Source: an uncultured Acetatifactor sp.
GTDB lineage: Bacteria; Bacillota; Clostridia; Lachnospirales; Lachnospiraceae
DNA length: 60,248 nt
Assembly: GCA_910586215.1 (NCBI GenBank)
Contig: CAJUGH010000026.1
Coordinates: 1-60,248 of the forward strand
Direction: 5' to 3'
In this document: piece after piece, positions 7,657 through 17,420 of the stretch
Numbering within the stretch: the stretch's first letter is position 1
Layout: the number at the start of each line of letters is the position of its first letter
The notes under the pieces: model-generated
What the model saw: the letters and a program-made list of their open reading frames with translations, nothing else
Databases searched by the model: none
Told to the model about the DNA's origin: nothing
Position numbers and translations under genes: made by a program

Positions 7657-10227
7657 ATGGAACATGTTTTGGAAATGCAGTATCCATCCTCCTGGTGGCA
7701 TGACCTATGGAGGGAAGGACTGGCAACGGGCAATGGCAGGACAGGGGCGAACCTGTACGGGGGCGCCAAGAGGGAGATCCTGCAGCTTGTGCGCCATGAC
7801 CTATGGTACAACGGACTGGCGGGAGAAGTCCCGGATGTACAGGAGGCTTTTCACAGCCAGCGCAGGAAAATGGATGCGGGGAATTTCCGGGAAGCCAGTT
7901 GGGAAATCGTGAACGCAATGCGCGAAAAGGGGTATACTGCCAGACTGGAGTCCCATATTCCTGCCGCCCGCCTGGTGGTGGAGCAGTCTCCTGTGGAAGG
8001 ATTTGCTTCCTTTAGACGGTATCTGGACATGGAACAGGCGCTTGCCAGCCAGCAATGGAAGGATGGCCCTATGACCATGCGCCGGGAGGTGTTCGTGTCC
8101 AGGGCGAAAGATATGGCAGTGTACCGTATGCTTGCAAAGGGGGAGGAGACAGGGGCAGATCTTGTGGAGTACACATTGTCTCTGGAGGCATACCGGAACG
8201 AAGGGGAACAGCCGGGGGATGCCATACAGCAGGTCTGGGATAGCGTCCGCGTGGAGGCGGTGTGCGAGGATGCCCATACCGCATATCTGTACTTCAATGC
8301 CAGCAGGAAGAGGAGCGATGGGACGGCAGGGGATTTCGGGGCTGTAGCCAGGGTATCCCTGGCAGAAGGCAGCCTGGAGAGCCAGGGGAACAGGATCCGG
8401 GTCAAGGGGGCCATGCAGGTCTTGGTCAAGGTGTGCCTGTATGTGGATGAGGAGCGGCAGGCAGCTTGGGGAAGGCTGCAGGAGTGGTTGGCAGGCCAGG
8501 CGGGAAGTTTTGAGGAGTTGCTGGCAGAAAGCGCTGCATTACACAGGTCCCTGTACCACAGCGCGAAGCTGCATCTGGGGAATGGACAGGGACAGAATAA
8601 TTGGAGCCGGACCAATGAAGACCTGGTCATGGAAGCTTTTTCAGAGAAGCAGCCGGTAGAACTGATAGAGAAGCTGTGGCATTATGGAAGGTACCTGTTT
8701 ATCTGCGGCAGCAGCCCCACGTCAAATCCGTTTCCGCTGTACGGCCTGTGGGGAGGCGGGTACCAGCTTCAGTGGTGCCATAACATGGCCAATGAGAATC
8801 TGCAGATGATCTACTGGCATAGCCTTGTGGGAAACCTGTCAGAGTATAACAGGGCCATCTTCCAGTACATGAATGACAGGATTCCTGCTTTCCGGGAAAA
8901 TGGGAAGAAGCTGTTCGGGATCGATGGGATCTATATGACGGCAGGAACCACACCGGGAGTATCCTCCCCCACCCAGGTAGTCCCCGTGATTATCAACTGG
9001 GTGGGTGCAGCGGGATGGATTGCCCAGCATTATTATCAGTATTACCTGTACACCAGGGATATGGAATATGCCAGGGATGTCATGCTTCCCTATATGGATG
9101 GGGTGGCGGCATTCTATGAAGCATTTGTACAGTTTACGCCGGGCGAAGACGGCAGGGAAAGGGTGAGATTCTACCCCAGTGTTTCCCCGGAAAATACCCC
9201 CGGAAACTTCATGCCCCCGGATGGGAAACAGATGGCACATCCCATGCCCACAACGATCAATTCCACCATAGATCTGTCTATCCTAAAGGAGTTTTTTACC
9301 AACATGCTGGCAGTGGGCAGGATATGGGAGGAACCGCCTTTTGAGAAGGAGAGGACTGATAAATGGCAGAGGATCCTGGATGCCATACCGGAGTTTACAT
9401 GCAACAGGGAAGGGGCTGTGAAGGAATGGCAGGAGGATCTGTTCGAGGATAGATATGAGCACCGGCACCTGTCCCATATCTATCCGGTATTTCCGGGATA
9501 TGAACTGTATCCGGAGAAAGACGAAGACCGGGTGAGGGCTTATGAGAAGGCCGTGAGTCTTCGGAAAGTGGATGCGCAGACAGGCTGGTCCATGGCGCAT
9601 ATGGCGGCAATTTATGCCAGGTTTCGAAATGGCGCAAGGGCCATGGCCTGTCTGGACAACATGGCCAAAAGCTCCCTGTTACACAATTTCTTTACCCTGC
9701 ATAATGACTGGAGAGGAATGAACATATCCCTAAATATGGATCCGGCCCCGGTACAGTTGGACGCCATTATGGGGTATGTGAATGCCATACAGGAAATGCT
9801 CCTGTACGCAGCGCCGGGCTATATCGCCCTGCTTCCGGCCCTGGAGGAGAGGCTGTATGTGGGAGAACTGGAGGACTTCCGATATAGCGATGGATCCATA
9901 TGCATGAGATGGGACAGGCAGAAGGGTTATCTGGACTGTAAGATTGTGCCGCTTTGTGCCCACAGGGTACAGATCGTGCTGCCGGATTTCGTGGAACAGG
10001 CAGAGTGGAAGAAGACAGGACCCGTGCAGGTAAAGGAACTTCGGGAACATGTGTGGGAAGTAGTATTCCTGGCACAGGAGGACTGGGTAATGTGCAACAG
10101 TTCAGCCCGCGCCATTCGGACAGGGCTAGCGTGTGACAGAATAGAGAAGGAAACAGAGGAAAAGGTAAAGGAAAAGGAAGCAGAGGAAAAGGTAAAGGAA
10201 AAGGAAGCAGAGGAAAAGGAAGAATAG
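7657..10227 (+). CDS. GH95-family glycoside hydrolase (alpha-L-fucosidase type), cytoplasmic
   Basis: An 856-residue protein with the GH95 layout: an opening GNGRTGANLYGG motif near residue 26, followed by the DLWYNG segment near 48, matching the family's N-terminal GNGRLGA...LW signature. The catalytic barrel carries NENLQMIYW near residue 377 (the two Asn correspond to the family's Asn-x-Asn pair) and HRHLSHIYPVFPG near 602. GH95 enzymes remove alpha-1,2-fucose, or in some members alpha-galactose, by inversion. There is no signal peptide, so it should act on imported oligosaccharide. The gene is divergent from the AraC regulator. The C-terminus ends in a 27-bp tandem repeat encoding an E/K-rich tail, which is not part of the enzyme family. 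Confidence 0.85.
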   Translation: MEHVLEMQYPSSWWHDLWREGLATGNGRTGANLYGGAKREILQLVRHDLWYNGLAGEVPDVQEAFHSQRRKMDAGNFREASWEIVNAMREKGYTARLESHIPAARLVVEQSPVEGFASFRRYLDMEQALASQQWKDGPMTMRREVFVSRAKDMAVYRMLAKGEETGADLVEYTLSLEAYRNEGEQPGDAIQQVWDSVRVEAVCEDAHTAYLYFNASRKRSDGTAGDFGAVARVSLAEGSLESQGNRIRVKGAMQVLVKVCLYVDEERQAAWGRLQEWLAGQAGSFEELLAESAALHRSLYHSAKLHLGNGQGQNNWSRTNEDLVMEAFSEKQPVELIEKLWHYGRYLFICGSSPTSNPFPLYGLWGGGYQLQWCHNMANENLQMIYWHSLVGNLSEYNRAIFQYMNDRIPAFRENGKKLFGIDGIYMTAGTTPGVSSPTQVVPVIINWVGAAGWIAQHYYQYYLYTRDMEYARDVMLPYMDGVAAFYEAFVQFTPGEDGRERVRFYPSVSPENTPGNFMPPDGKQMAHPMPTTINSTIDLSILKEFFTNMLAVGRIWEEPPFEKERTDKWQRILDAIPEFTCNREGAVKEWQEDLFEDRYEHRHLSHIYPVFPGYELYPEKDEDRVRAYEKAVSLRKVDAQTGWSMAHMAAIYARFRNGARAMACLDNMAKSSLLHNFFTLHNDWRGMNISLNMDPAPVQLDAIMGYVNAIQEMLLYAAPGYIALLPALEERLYVGELEDFRYSDGSICMRWDRQKGYLDCKIVPLCAHRVQIVLPDFVEQAEWKKTGPVQVKELREHVWEVVFLAQEDWVMCNSSARAIRTGLACDRIEKETEEKVKEKEAEEKVKEKEAEEKEE
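10156..10226 (+). repeat. 27-bp tandem repeat encoding an E/K tail
   Basis: Copies start at 10156, 10183 and 10210 (the last partial). Each encodes EEKVKEKEA in frame at the end of the GH95 gene. The purine-only pattern continues past the stop codon as degenerate GAA-rich DNA to about 10290, which suggests the repeat once extended further. Confidence 0.8.
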
Positions 10228-10293
10228 AAAAAAGAAGCAGGGAAAAAAGAAGAATAGGAATAAAGAAAAGAAGTATAGAAAAAAGAGGCAGAA

Positions 10294-10319
10294 AAGGCTC
10301 CGGGATATCACGGAGCCTT
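10294..10319 (-). terminator. Terminator of the minus-strand lipoprotein gene
   Basis: Perfect 9-bp arms (AAGGCTCCG at 10294-10302, its complement at 10311-10319) enclose the stop codon of the minus-strand gene. On the minus strand the hairpin runs into TTTTCTGCCTCTTTTTTC, a T-rich tail fitting intrinsic termination. Confidence 0.7.
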
Positions 10320-11036
10320 CTCTACTTCCTGAATGGCCCCGGTGATGCCGATACCCTTCAGCAATTCTTCAAGCTGTTCCACGGAAGAGGAGGAGAAATC
10401 TTCCGCCATAAGGAAGACACCCGTAGCTGTTACAGCCTGATCCTCCCCAGCCACAAATGACACCATCACAGAATAGCCTTCCCGGAAGGTGTACAGGTAC
10501 AGGGTGTTGTGCTCCAGACTACTGCTTACAAAGGTTTTGGATGCCGTATAGACAGAGGCGGTGGCCAGGGCGGCAGATCCCTGTCTGGCGTTCAGCTGGC
10601 TGGCCAGGGAGGAAGCAGTCCTGTTATTTAAGAAGGTCCGAAGGGAATCGGAGAAGCCGTCCAGGGGATTGCTTTCCCCCAGAAGTGCCAGCAATTTTCC
10701 CGTGTCGGGAACAGTGACTTCGTATACTGCCTGGGGAGTGGCATAGTCACCGACGGCCAGTTTGTCCCGGAGTGCCTCTATCTCGCCCGATGCCATACCA
10801 TACAGTTCCCCATAGCTGCTGCTTTTCACCATTTCTTCCATCAGCCCTATGACATCAAGGCCATGTGCATATAAGGATCTGCTGCTTCCGCTCCGGGCAG
10901 CACAGCCCGGAAGAAAACAGGCCAGTAACAGGGGCAGTACGCATAGGAAAAGGCAGGTAACGCTCCTGTTTATGGGATGCCTCTTCCCGGCGGGCAGCCA
11001 GGTGGGCTGGGCAGGGATTTCGTTTGCTGGTTTCAT
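10308..11036 (-). CDS. Lipoprotein of unknown function
   Basis: A 242-residue predicted lipoprotein. A positively charged N-terminus is followed by a hydrophobic segment (about residues 27-42) and the lipobox LPGC near residue 45. The mature part is Ser/Ala-rich, with no cysteine-based or catalytic motif I recognise; it alternates helix-like stretches (GLMEEMVKSSSYGELYG; LEELLKGIG) with strand-like ones, as in DUF4358-type Lachnospiraceae lipoproteins, an uncertain comparison. The start is supported by AGGAGGAA 8 nt upstream of the ATG. It is transcribed convergently with GH95 and divergently from the Hsp70 gene. Confidence 0.7.
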   Translation of the reverse strand: MKPANEIPAQPTWLPAGKRHPINRSVTCLFLCVLPLLLACFLPGCAARSGSSRSLYAHGLDVIGLMEEMVKSSSYGELYGMASGEIEALRDKLAVGDYATPQAVYEVTVPDTGKLLALLGESNPLDGFSDSLRTFLNNRTASSLASQLNARQGSAALATASVYTASKTFVSSSLEHNTLYLYTFREGYSVMVSFVAGEDQAVTATGVFLMAEDFSSSSVEQLEELLKGIGITGAIQEVEKAP

Positions 11037-11216
11037 GGATGGTTTTCCTCCTGATTGGTTATCTGCATATATGGTTCTCCGGAAGATTTCTACTGCTTCT
11101 GTTTCCGGATGAGATTCTGTATGGGATCCGGGTGCATTCTTCTCTCATTTTAGCACTGCACATGTTTGCGGTCAATGTCAAAAGGAAAGATGATCTGTTT
11201 GGTTCAAGTGAATCTC

Positions 11217-11245
11217 TTGTGTTCCCGGAGGGGTTCGATTATAAT
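11217..11245 (+). promoter_or_regulatory. Probable sigma-A promoter of the Hsp70/J operon
   Basis: TTGTGT (11217-11222), a 17-bp spacer and a perfect TATAAT (11240-11245) lie 41 bp before the ATG. No CIRCE-type inverted repeat was seen, so HrcA control is not indicated. Nothing else was found in the 11037-11286 gap. Confidence 0.6.
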
Positions 11246-11286
11246 AGGTTGTAGAATCTGGGTGGAACAGGAACGGGGGTATAAAC

Positions 11287-13302
11287 ATGGCAATTATAGG
11301 CATAGACCTGGGAACAACCAATAGTCTGGCGGCCTGTTGGAAGGACGGCAGTCTGGAACTGATTCCCAATGAGAACGGGGAGGTGCTCTTCCCCAGTGCG
11401 GTAGGGTATGTGGAAGGGGAGGGCTTCCTGGTGGGGACTGCGGCCAAGGAGCGGCTGCTGACCCACCCTGGTGACACAGTGGCCTCCTTCAAGTGTTTTA
11501 TGGGCACGGCAAAGGAGTACAGACTGGGGGGCAGGACATATACACCCATGGAACTGTCGGCCATGGTGCTGGAGCGGCTGAGACGGAACGCGGAGAGAGT
11601 GCTGCAGGAGGAGATTGAAGAGGCCATCGTGACAGTTCCGGCGTATTTTAATGACAAACAGAGGAGTGATACGAAAAAGGCGGCCCAGGTAGCAGGGCTT
11701 AAGGTAGAGCGTCTGATCAATGAGCCATCGGCTGCCGCCCTGGCCTACCGGATGGCTGCAGGAGAAGAAGACAGGACGCTGATCGTCTTCGACTTCGGGG
11801 GTGGTACCCTGGATCTGTCCTATGTGGAATGTTTCGACAATGTGATAGAGATTGTAGCTGTGGCCGGGGACAACCATTTGGGCGGGGATGACATTGACAA
11901 GGCCATCCAGGCCTATTTCTGCAGGGAAAATGGCCTTGCAGAGGAGAAGCTGACCCTGGAGGAACTGGCCGGAATCAGGCATCTGGCAGAGCAATCCAAA
12001 TGTGCCCTGTCTGCCACCGGGCAGGTAGATATGGAACTGGAGGTGGGAGGCAGGGTGTGTAGGGCCCGGCTGACAGAGGATGTGCTCTTTGAACTGTGTA
12101 TGCCGCTGTTTGGGAAGATGAAGGAGCTATTCCTGCACCTTCTGGAGGATGCGGATTCCAGGGTGTCCCAGGTAGACGACCTGGTGATGGTGGGCGGTTC
12201 CTCCAGGCTGGGGGTGGTGAGACGGTTCCTGTCGGAACTTCTGGGGAAGGAGCCTGTGGTGCTGGATGAGACAGACCGGGTGGTGGCCCTGGGGGCAGGG
12301 ATCTATGCGGGAATCCGCAGGCGCGGGGAGGAGATCCGGGACATGCTGCTGACGGACGTGTGTCCTTTCACCCTGGGGATAGGGATCTGGAACCGGAGCG
12401 GCCAGGACAGGAATATCTTAAGTCCCATGATTGAGCGCAATTCCACGCTTCCGGCTTCCGTGAAGAACCGGTTCATCACCACCAGCGATTACCAGAGGGA
12501 GATCCTGGTGAAGATCTACCAGGGGGAAGAGTACTATGTGGACGACAATGCATACCTGGGAGAGGTAGCCATAGAAGTAGCCTTGAAACCGGCGGGACAA
12601 GCCTGGGTGGACGTGCAGTTCACCTATGATATCAACGGTATCCTGCATGTATCGGTGGAAAATGAGATGGGGGAGCGCAGACAGATTTTCCTGGCAAACC
12701 AGGCCTTAAGCCCGGAAGAACTGGAGCGGTATGCAAAGGAGATGGAGAAGATCATGCTGCCGCCCATAGAGCAGCCTGAAAATCAGAAGATGCTGGCCCG
12801 GTTCCTGGAATATTTCGAGAACAGCACCGGGGAGCGGCGGGAGCAGATCGGGGCCATGATAGGCTACGTCACACGGGGGCTGTGCAGCGGCAGGAAAAAG
12901 GCGGTAAGGAATGCCCAGGAGGTTGCCAGGCAGTGGTTGTCCATGCTGGAGGAAAGTCAGGAGACAAAAGAGGAGCGGCTGTTTGACGGGAGGGATTTCT
13001 ATGGCTGGGACGAGGAGACAGACTGGGATGAGGGGGAAGAGAATTGGAATCGCGAAGAAGTAGAAGAAGCGCATGAGGATGAAAGAGAAGAGAGACGGGG
13101 TAGCAAAGAATCAAAGCAGGATGTGGAAAAAGAAGGCAGGGATGACAGAGAAGTAAAGCAGGGCGACAGAGAAGTAAAGCAGGGCGACAGAGAAAAGGAT
13201 GGGGATGACAGAGAAGTGAAGCAGGATGATAGAGAAGAAAACCGGGACGGAGAAGAAGTGAACCGGGCTGACGGGGAGAGGGAGCAGGGCAATGGCAAGT
13301 GA
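11287..13302 (+). CDS. HscC-like Hsp70 chaperone
   Basis: A 671-residue Hsp70-family ATPase. IGIDLGTTNS at residues 4-13, the VPAYFNDKQR segment near 116, INEPSAAALAY near 143, VFDFGGGTLDLS near 168 and VMVGGSSRLG near 301 are the standard nucleotide-binding motifs. A beta-type substrate domain follows (about 365-475), then a short lid. The last 70 residues are a highly charged repeat (REVKQGD-like units) in place of the usual DnaK tail. The organism presumably has its own dnaK elsewhere; this copy overlaps a J-domain-like gene by 11 bp, as in HscC/DjlB-type pairs, so it is probably a dedicated chaperone rather than the general one. Clients are unknown. Confidence 0.88.
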   Translation: MAIIGIDLGTTNSLAACWKDGSLELIPNENGEVLFPSAVGYVEGEGFLVGTAAKERLLTHPGDTVASFKCFMGTAKEYRLGGRTYTPMELSAMVLERLRRNAERVLQEEIEEAIVTVPAYFNDKQRSDTKKAAQVAGLKVERLINEPSAAALAYRMAAGEEDRTLIVFDFGGGTLDLSYVECFDNVIEIVAVAGDNHLGGDDIDKAIQAYFCRENGLAEEKLTLEELAGIRHLAEQSKCALSATGQVDMELEVGGRVCRARLTEDVLFELCMPLFGKMKELFLHLLEDADSRVSQVDDLVMVGGSSRLGVVRRFLSELLGKEPVVLDETDRVVALGAGIYAGIRRRGEEIRDMLLTDVCPFTLGIGIWNRSGQDRNILSPMIERNSTLPASVKNRFITTSDYQREILVKIYQGEEYYVDDNAYLGEVAIEVALKPAGQAWVDVQFTYDINGILHVSVENEMGERRQIFLANQALSPEELERYAKEMEKIMLPPIEQPENQKMLARFLEYFENSTGERREQIGAMIGYVTRGLCSGRKKAVRNAQEVARQWLSMLEESQETKEERLFDGRDFYGWDEETDWDEGEENWNREEVEEAHEDEREERRGSKESKQDVEKEGRDDREVKQGDREVKQGDREKDGDDREVKQDDREENRDGEEVNRADGEREQGNGK

Positions 13303-16300
13303 GATATGGGGACTATTAGGAATAGCACCGACTACTGACAAAAAGGCCATCCGTAGCGCCTACGCAGCCCAGTCAAGGCTGCACCATCCGGAGGAGGAAC
13401 CGGAATATTTCGTGAGACTGAACCAGGCTTACAGGCAGGCGCTGGGCTTTGCCCAGACAGGCGGGGGTGGGAATGTTGGTGCAGGAAATGAGGAGGAGAA
13501 GGAATCTGCCGAGAGGAACCGCAGGAAGGTAGTAAGAAAGCGGGAGTCTGCCGCAGAGATGGATGGTTCCGGGAAAGAGGAGGGAAAACGGGAATTTGTA
13601 GTTGGGACAGATGAGTCTGGAGAAGATGAGAGCAAACAGGAGTCTGTAGCTGAGACAAATGGTTCCGGGGAATACAGGGAAGTGGTAAGAAAGCGGGTGT
13701 CCGCAGTTGAGGCGGATCATTCCGGGGAAGACGGAAGAAAGCCGGAATCTGCCACAGAGACGACTGGTTTCCCGAAGGAAGTGCTGGATAAGGAAACTGC
13801 CCAGACAGATGCCGGGGAGGGCGAAGCTTCTCTCTTGGAGCGGCTGGCCGGAGCCTGGCAGAAGGCCATACAGGAGAGCATGGAAACCGGTGCCCTGCAT
13901 GATTTCATCACCCTTTTTACCAATGCAAAACAGGCGAAAGTGGCCGACACCTGGAGGCGTTTTTTCCTAACAGAAGCCTTTCTGAGGGAGCAGTATACAG
14001 AGGATTTTGCCAGGGGTCTGTATACTTATCTGATGGGGCAGGAGGTCTTTCCCTGGGACAATCTTCCCATGGGCCTGCTCCAGGAGTTGGCTATCGCCTA
14101 TGCGCTGGTGCCCCATTTTGCCGGGGAAGAGTATGGGGAGGGGATGAAATATCCCAAGGAATGGTACAAGGTCTCCGTGGAACAGACTTTTCCCGCCAGG
14201 AAGCAGGTGGCGGAGATTTTTAACAGGCAGGGCTGGGAGTGTGACCTAAAATCCATGACCAGGCGGATGTTGAAGCAGCCCGCCAACAAGGTGCGCCACA
14301 ACGCCTTTTCCGACTATCTGAACTTAAAGGAGATGGGGCGCGGTGGGCAGCTTACGGAGGCGGAAAAGGAGACCTGGCAGCATATCCTGGGCCTGGGGCA
14401 GGTACATTACCTGTATGAGCGTAACGGTAAGCGCCTGGGCAGCGGGGACTACGAGAGCCGCAGTGAATGTGTGGTGAAGCTCTATGTCCAGTGGCTGAAG
14501 GAGGAACGTCTGCCGGAATGTGTACTGAAGTTCCTGTATCAGAAGTTTGCCTTCCGGGAACTGGATCGCAGCAGCACCAGGGGGCTGTATGGGGCCTTGA
14601 AGGAGCAGGTGTTAATCCAGCTTCCCCAGACGGAGGAACTGCTCTTTGGCCAGGATGGCGTGGAGCAGAAGGTGACGAAGGTGTACCGGATCTGTTCCCG
14701 GATCATCAATGATAATCAGAACAACTATGAGAAATCTATCTATGAGGAAACGCCTAAGATCCGGGAGCAGGTGGAGGCTTTGCTTGCCATGCCGGAGTGG
14801 AGGGAACTGTCGGGAAGCAGGGGGCTGTTCGACAAACTCTATGGGGGTGCAAAGCGGCTTGTGATGCCCCGTTCCCTGGCAGAGGGGCTGATTTTGTACC
14901 TGGAACAGGGGGACTATCCGGAGCCGAAGCGCACGGAGCTTTTGGAGAGTCTGCTGCGCTCCCTGTCCACAAGTCAGATGTGTAGGGAGATCGACTATCA
15001 TTTCCGGATGTCATTTTCGCCAGTGGACATGGACAGGCTGGAGGAGAATAGGGATTTCTGGCAGTATTACCTTATGCGGGGATATGGCTTCCGTCACAGC
15101 CGGATCCGGGGAAACTGGGAGGAAGGATATCTGTACGAGATGAATGGGGAGTGCTATCTCCCAGCATATATTCGCTATCTCTATGCACCCTCCAAGGTGT
15201 GGCAGAAGGCTTTTACCGGGTTCTGTGAGGAGACGGAGTCCATTTCCAACCCGGTGAGCGCAGTATGTGCCCTGCCGGACGGGAGGCTCCTGCGGGTGGA
15301 ATTCCATTTTCACTACTGCCTGTATTTTGTGGAAGAAGTGCCAGTGCTGTCCCCGGTGTTGTCCTTTGCCGAACTGCGCCGGTGGGCAGAGGGGTATTCC
15401 CGGGCGCAGGATTTCTTTTTCCTGCTGGCCGTGACAGCCATTGAGCCTTCCGAGCGTAAGGAAGCGGAGGAGTTCATCTTGCAGTGTCTGGGGAGGCTTC
15501 CCCTGTATCCTCATATCCGTTCCCTGGTAGCCAGGATGCTGGCGGCAGACAATGACCGTCTGCCAGTGGGGACAAAAGCGGTTTACTATGAGGAACAGGA
15601 GCGGTTCTGCTTCCGGGCGGTGGTGAGCAGTGAGGGAATCCGTATTTATCGCCAGATGGAGTTCGGCTGGGAGGACAGGATTTTTAGGAGGGCAGAATTT
15701 GGCTGGAAAGAGGTTCCGCCGCCAATGGAGTTTCTGTGCGGACAGGATGTATGTGGGGAGGGATGCTGGAAGGAAGTATGCCGGCAGGAATCCCAAGGGA
15801 AAGAAATTTTCCCGCAGGATGCGGAACTGGAAGAGGGTGTGCGGGGCATCCTGCGCCTGCTGCGGCAGCCTAAGCCCGTGCGCCTGGCAGTGGAGAACCT
15901 GGAGGGGATGGATCCACTGCAGAAAGCCCAGGCGGTCTTGAGGAATATGGAATTTCCGGAAAAACCGGAGGGATACTGTGTGCTGCGCTATGGGAAGGAT
16001 AAGGAAAGACGTCATGACAAGGTGTTTTATGGTGCCCTGTGGCCCTTCGGTTTTCCCATCGGTGCCCATTCCACGGAATATGAGAGAACCTTGCATTTCC
16101 ATATGGATGTCTCCCGGACGAAGATCAAGGAGGGGAAGTGCTATGTAGGGCGTTTCGGATGGGGGTTCAAATACTCGCATCTGTCAGACTATGGCCCTGT
16201 ATGCGTCTACCAGGGGGACAGCGGCACATATTACGCGGATGGTGCCATCAAAATGTACCGGGCCGAAAGCCTGGACAAGCTCCTTGCAGATTACCTGGGC

Positions 16301-17050
16301 CAGGAACTGGAAGGGGTTACGGAGGTGGAGACCTATGGAGGGCTTCTCACCATATCCAGGCTGGATCATAGGCTGGAATACTGCTATGGGGAGGCAGATC
16401 TGGAGGCATCCTTCCGTGGCCAGGGACAGACCATGGTAGATTTCCATACCATATTTGGGGGATACAGGCTATGGGAGGCCTTTGCCCGGTGGATGGATGC
16501 AGCCCTGGAGAAGGGACTGCCGGACTGGGTGAATGTCCTTACCATTGGCCAGAACCTGGGGAACAGAGAAGGGGAGGGAAGCCTCCTGTCCCTCACGGCA
16601 AGCCATGTGGAAGAAGTGAACCTGGATCTGCTGGAATGGCAGGAGCGGTTGATGGAAGAGGATTCCCAGAGGGAAGACGGAAAGGAAAAACCGGCCGGGG
16701 AAGAGGAAGATCAGAAACAGAGGGACGAGGAAGAGAAGAAGCAGGAAGGGCAAAAACGAGAAGGGCAGAAACAGCAGGAAGAGGAAGGGCAGGATGTATA
16801 CCAGGAATGGGAATGCCCACAAGAACAGGGTGTACAGAGAGGATTACAGAAAGAGGGGACTTCTGGATATGAGGAGTATCCGTTGGAAGCACCATACTTT
16901 GTCTGGGGAAAAGGACTCACCGTCCAAGCCGGGCGACAGACCTTGAAGGATGTGGTACAATGGTATCTGGAGGAAGGGTCAGGTGAGGGGGCGAAGCTAC
17001 TGAAAAGCCTTCAGATCCGGGTGGAGATAACAGACCAGGTGACTGTGTAG
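13292..17050 (+). CDS. Giant J-domain-like co-chaperone partner of the Hsp70
   Basis: A 1252-residue protein whose first 50 residues form a J-like domain (WGLLGIAPTTDKKAIRSAY, then RLHHPEEEPEYFVRLNQAY). The canonical HPD reads HPE here, as in some DjlB/DjlC-like proteins. Residues about 62-165 are a low-complexity acidic linker with repeated SGE/ESVAET units. The next 950 residues show no catalytic motif I recognise and look largely helical, with repeat-like tracts and a beta-rich part near 900-1050. A second charged E/K/Q-rich insert lies at about 1120-1165. The ATG overlaps the Hsp70 stop, implying translational coupling. It probably delivers specific clients to the Hsp70. The cell location is unknown; there is no signal peptide. 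Confidence 0.75.
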   Translation: MASEIWGLLGIAPTTDKKAIRSAYAAQSRLHHPEEEPEYFVRLNQAYRQALGFAQTGGGGNVGAGNEEEKESAERNRRKVVRKRESAAEMDGSGKEEGKREFVVGTDESGEDESKQESVAETNGSGEYREVVRKRVSAVEADHSGEDGRKPESATETTGFPKEVLDKETAQTDAGEGEASLLERLAGAWQKAIQESMETGALHDFITLFTNAKQAKVADTWRRFFLTEAFLREQYTEDFARGLYTYLMGQEVFPWDNLPMGLLQELAIAYALVPHFAGEEYGEGMKYPKEWYKVSVEQTFPARKQVAEIFNRQGWECDLKSMTRRMLKQPANKVRHNAFSDYLNLKEMGRGGQLTEAEKETWQHILGLGQVHYLYERNGKRLGSGDYESRSECVVKLYVQWLKEERLPECVLKFLYQKFAFRELDRSSTRGLYGALKEQVLIQLPQTEELLFGQDGVEQKVTKVYRICSRIINDNQNNYEKSIYEETPKIREQVEALLAMPEWRELSGSRGLFDKLYGGAKRLVMPRSLAEGLILYLEQGDYPEPKRTELLESLLRSLSTSQMCREIDYHFRMSFSPVDMDRLEENRDFWQYYLMRGYGFRHSRIRGNWEEGYLYEMNGECYLPAYIRYLYAPSKVWQKAFTGFCEETESISNPVSAVCALPDGRLLRVEFHFHYCLYFVEEVPVLSPVLSFAELRRWAEGYSRAQDFFFLLAVTAIEPSERKEAEEFILQCLGRLPLYPHIRSLVARMLAADNDRLPVGTKAVYYEEQERFCFRAVVSSEGIRIYRQMEFGWEDRIFRRAEFGWKEVPPPMEFLCGQDVCGEGCWKEVCRQESQGKEIFPQDAELEEGVRGILRLLRQPKPVRLAVENLEGMDPLQKAQAVLRNMEFPEKPEGYCVLRYGKDKERRHDKVFYGALWPFGFPIGAHSTEYERTLHFHMDVSRTKIKEGKCYVGRFGWGFKYSHLSDYGPVCVYQGDSGTYYADGAIKMYRAESLDKLLADYLGQELEGVTEVETYGGLLTISRLDHRLEYCYGEADLEASFRGQGQTMVDFHTIFGGYRLWEAFARWMDAALEKGLPDWVNVLTIGQNLGNREGEGSLLSLTASHVEEVNLDLLEWQERLMEEDSQREDGKEKPAGEEEDQKQRDEEEKKQEGQKREGQKQQEEEGQDVYQEWECPQEQGVQRGLQKEGTSGYEEYPLEAPYFVWGKGLTVQAGRQTLKDVVQWYLEEGSGEGAKLLKSLQIRVEITDQVTV

Positions 17051-17153
17051 GAAGAAAGGCTCTTGCGCGGAAGTCTGGCAACAAATACAAGGTGGTGAAC
17101 CGCCGTCTCGGGGACAGGGTTTTGGCTTTGCAGGAGAGGCTGCCGGAACTGTT

Positions 17154-17420
17154 ATGATGGGGGAATTTAGGATGGCACGCGTGAAACAATTTCCCATACC
17201 AGATGGACGGTATCTTGTTTTTCTCTTCTGTACGGATCAGTATGAGGGAGATCTCATCTCTTCCAGGGAAGGAAATATGTACTGGATCAGAAAGGAAGAA
17301 TTGTCAAGCGTGAACCTGGTAGATGATTTTGAAGAGCTTCTAGAGGTGATGCTGAATGACAATTTAAATGAGTTTCAATATGTCATAGAGGATGGTAAGT
17401 GGAAAATCGTACAGAAATGA
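17154..17420 (+). pseudogene. C-terminal remnant of a Nudix (8-oxo-dGTP diphosphatase-like) gene
   Basis: The 88-residue reading frame resembles the C-terminal half of Lachnospiraceae Nudix hydrolases: VKQFPIPDGRYLVFLF, then GDLISSREGNMYWI and LVDDFEELLEVMLND. The Nudix box GX5EX7REUXEEXGU, which should lie just upstream, is absent, and only 103 bp separate this frame from the J-protein gene. It therefore cannot hydrolyse nucleotides. It is best read as a truncated relic, although an ATG and a weak GGGGG ribosome site remain. The end overlaps a possible long N-terminal extension of the glycosyltransferase gene, which I reject as its start. Confidence 0.65.

Noticed and set aside
15011..16180. 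389-residue minus-strand frame within the J-like gene
   Set aside because: Antisense shadow of a GC-rich gene; composition is Pro/His/Leu-rich and it has no supporting start site.
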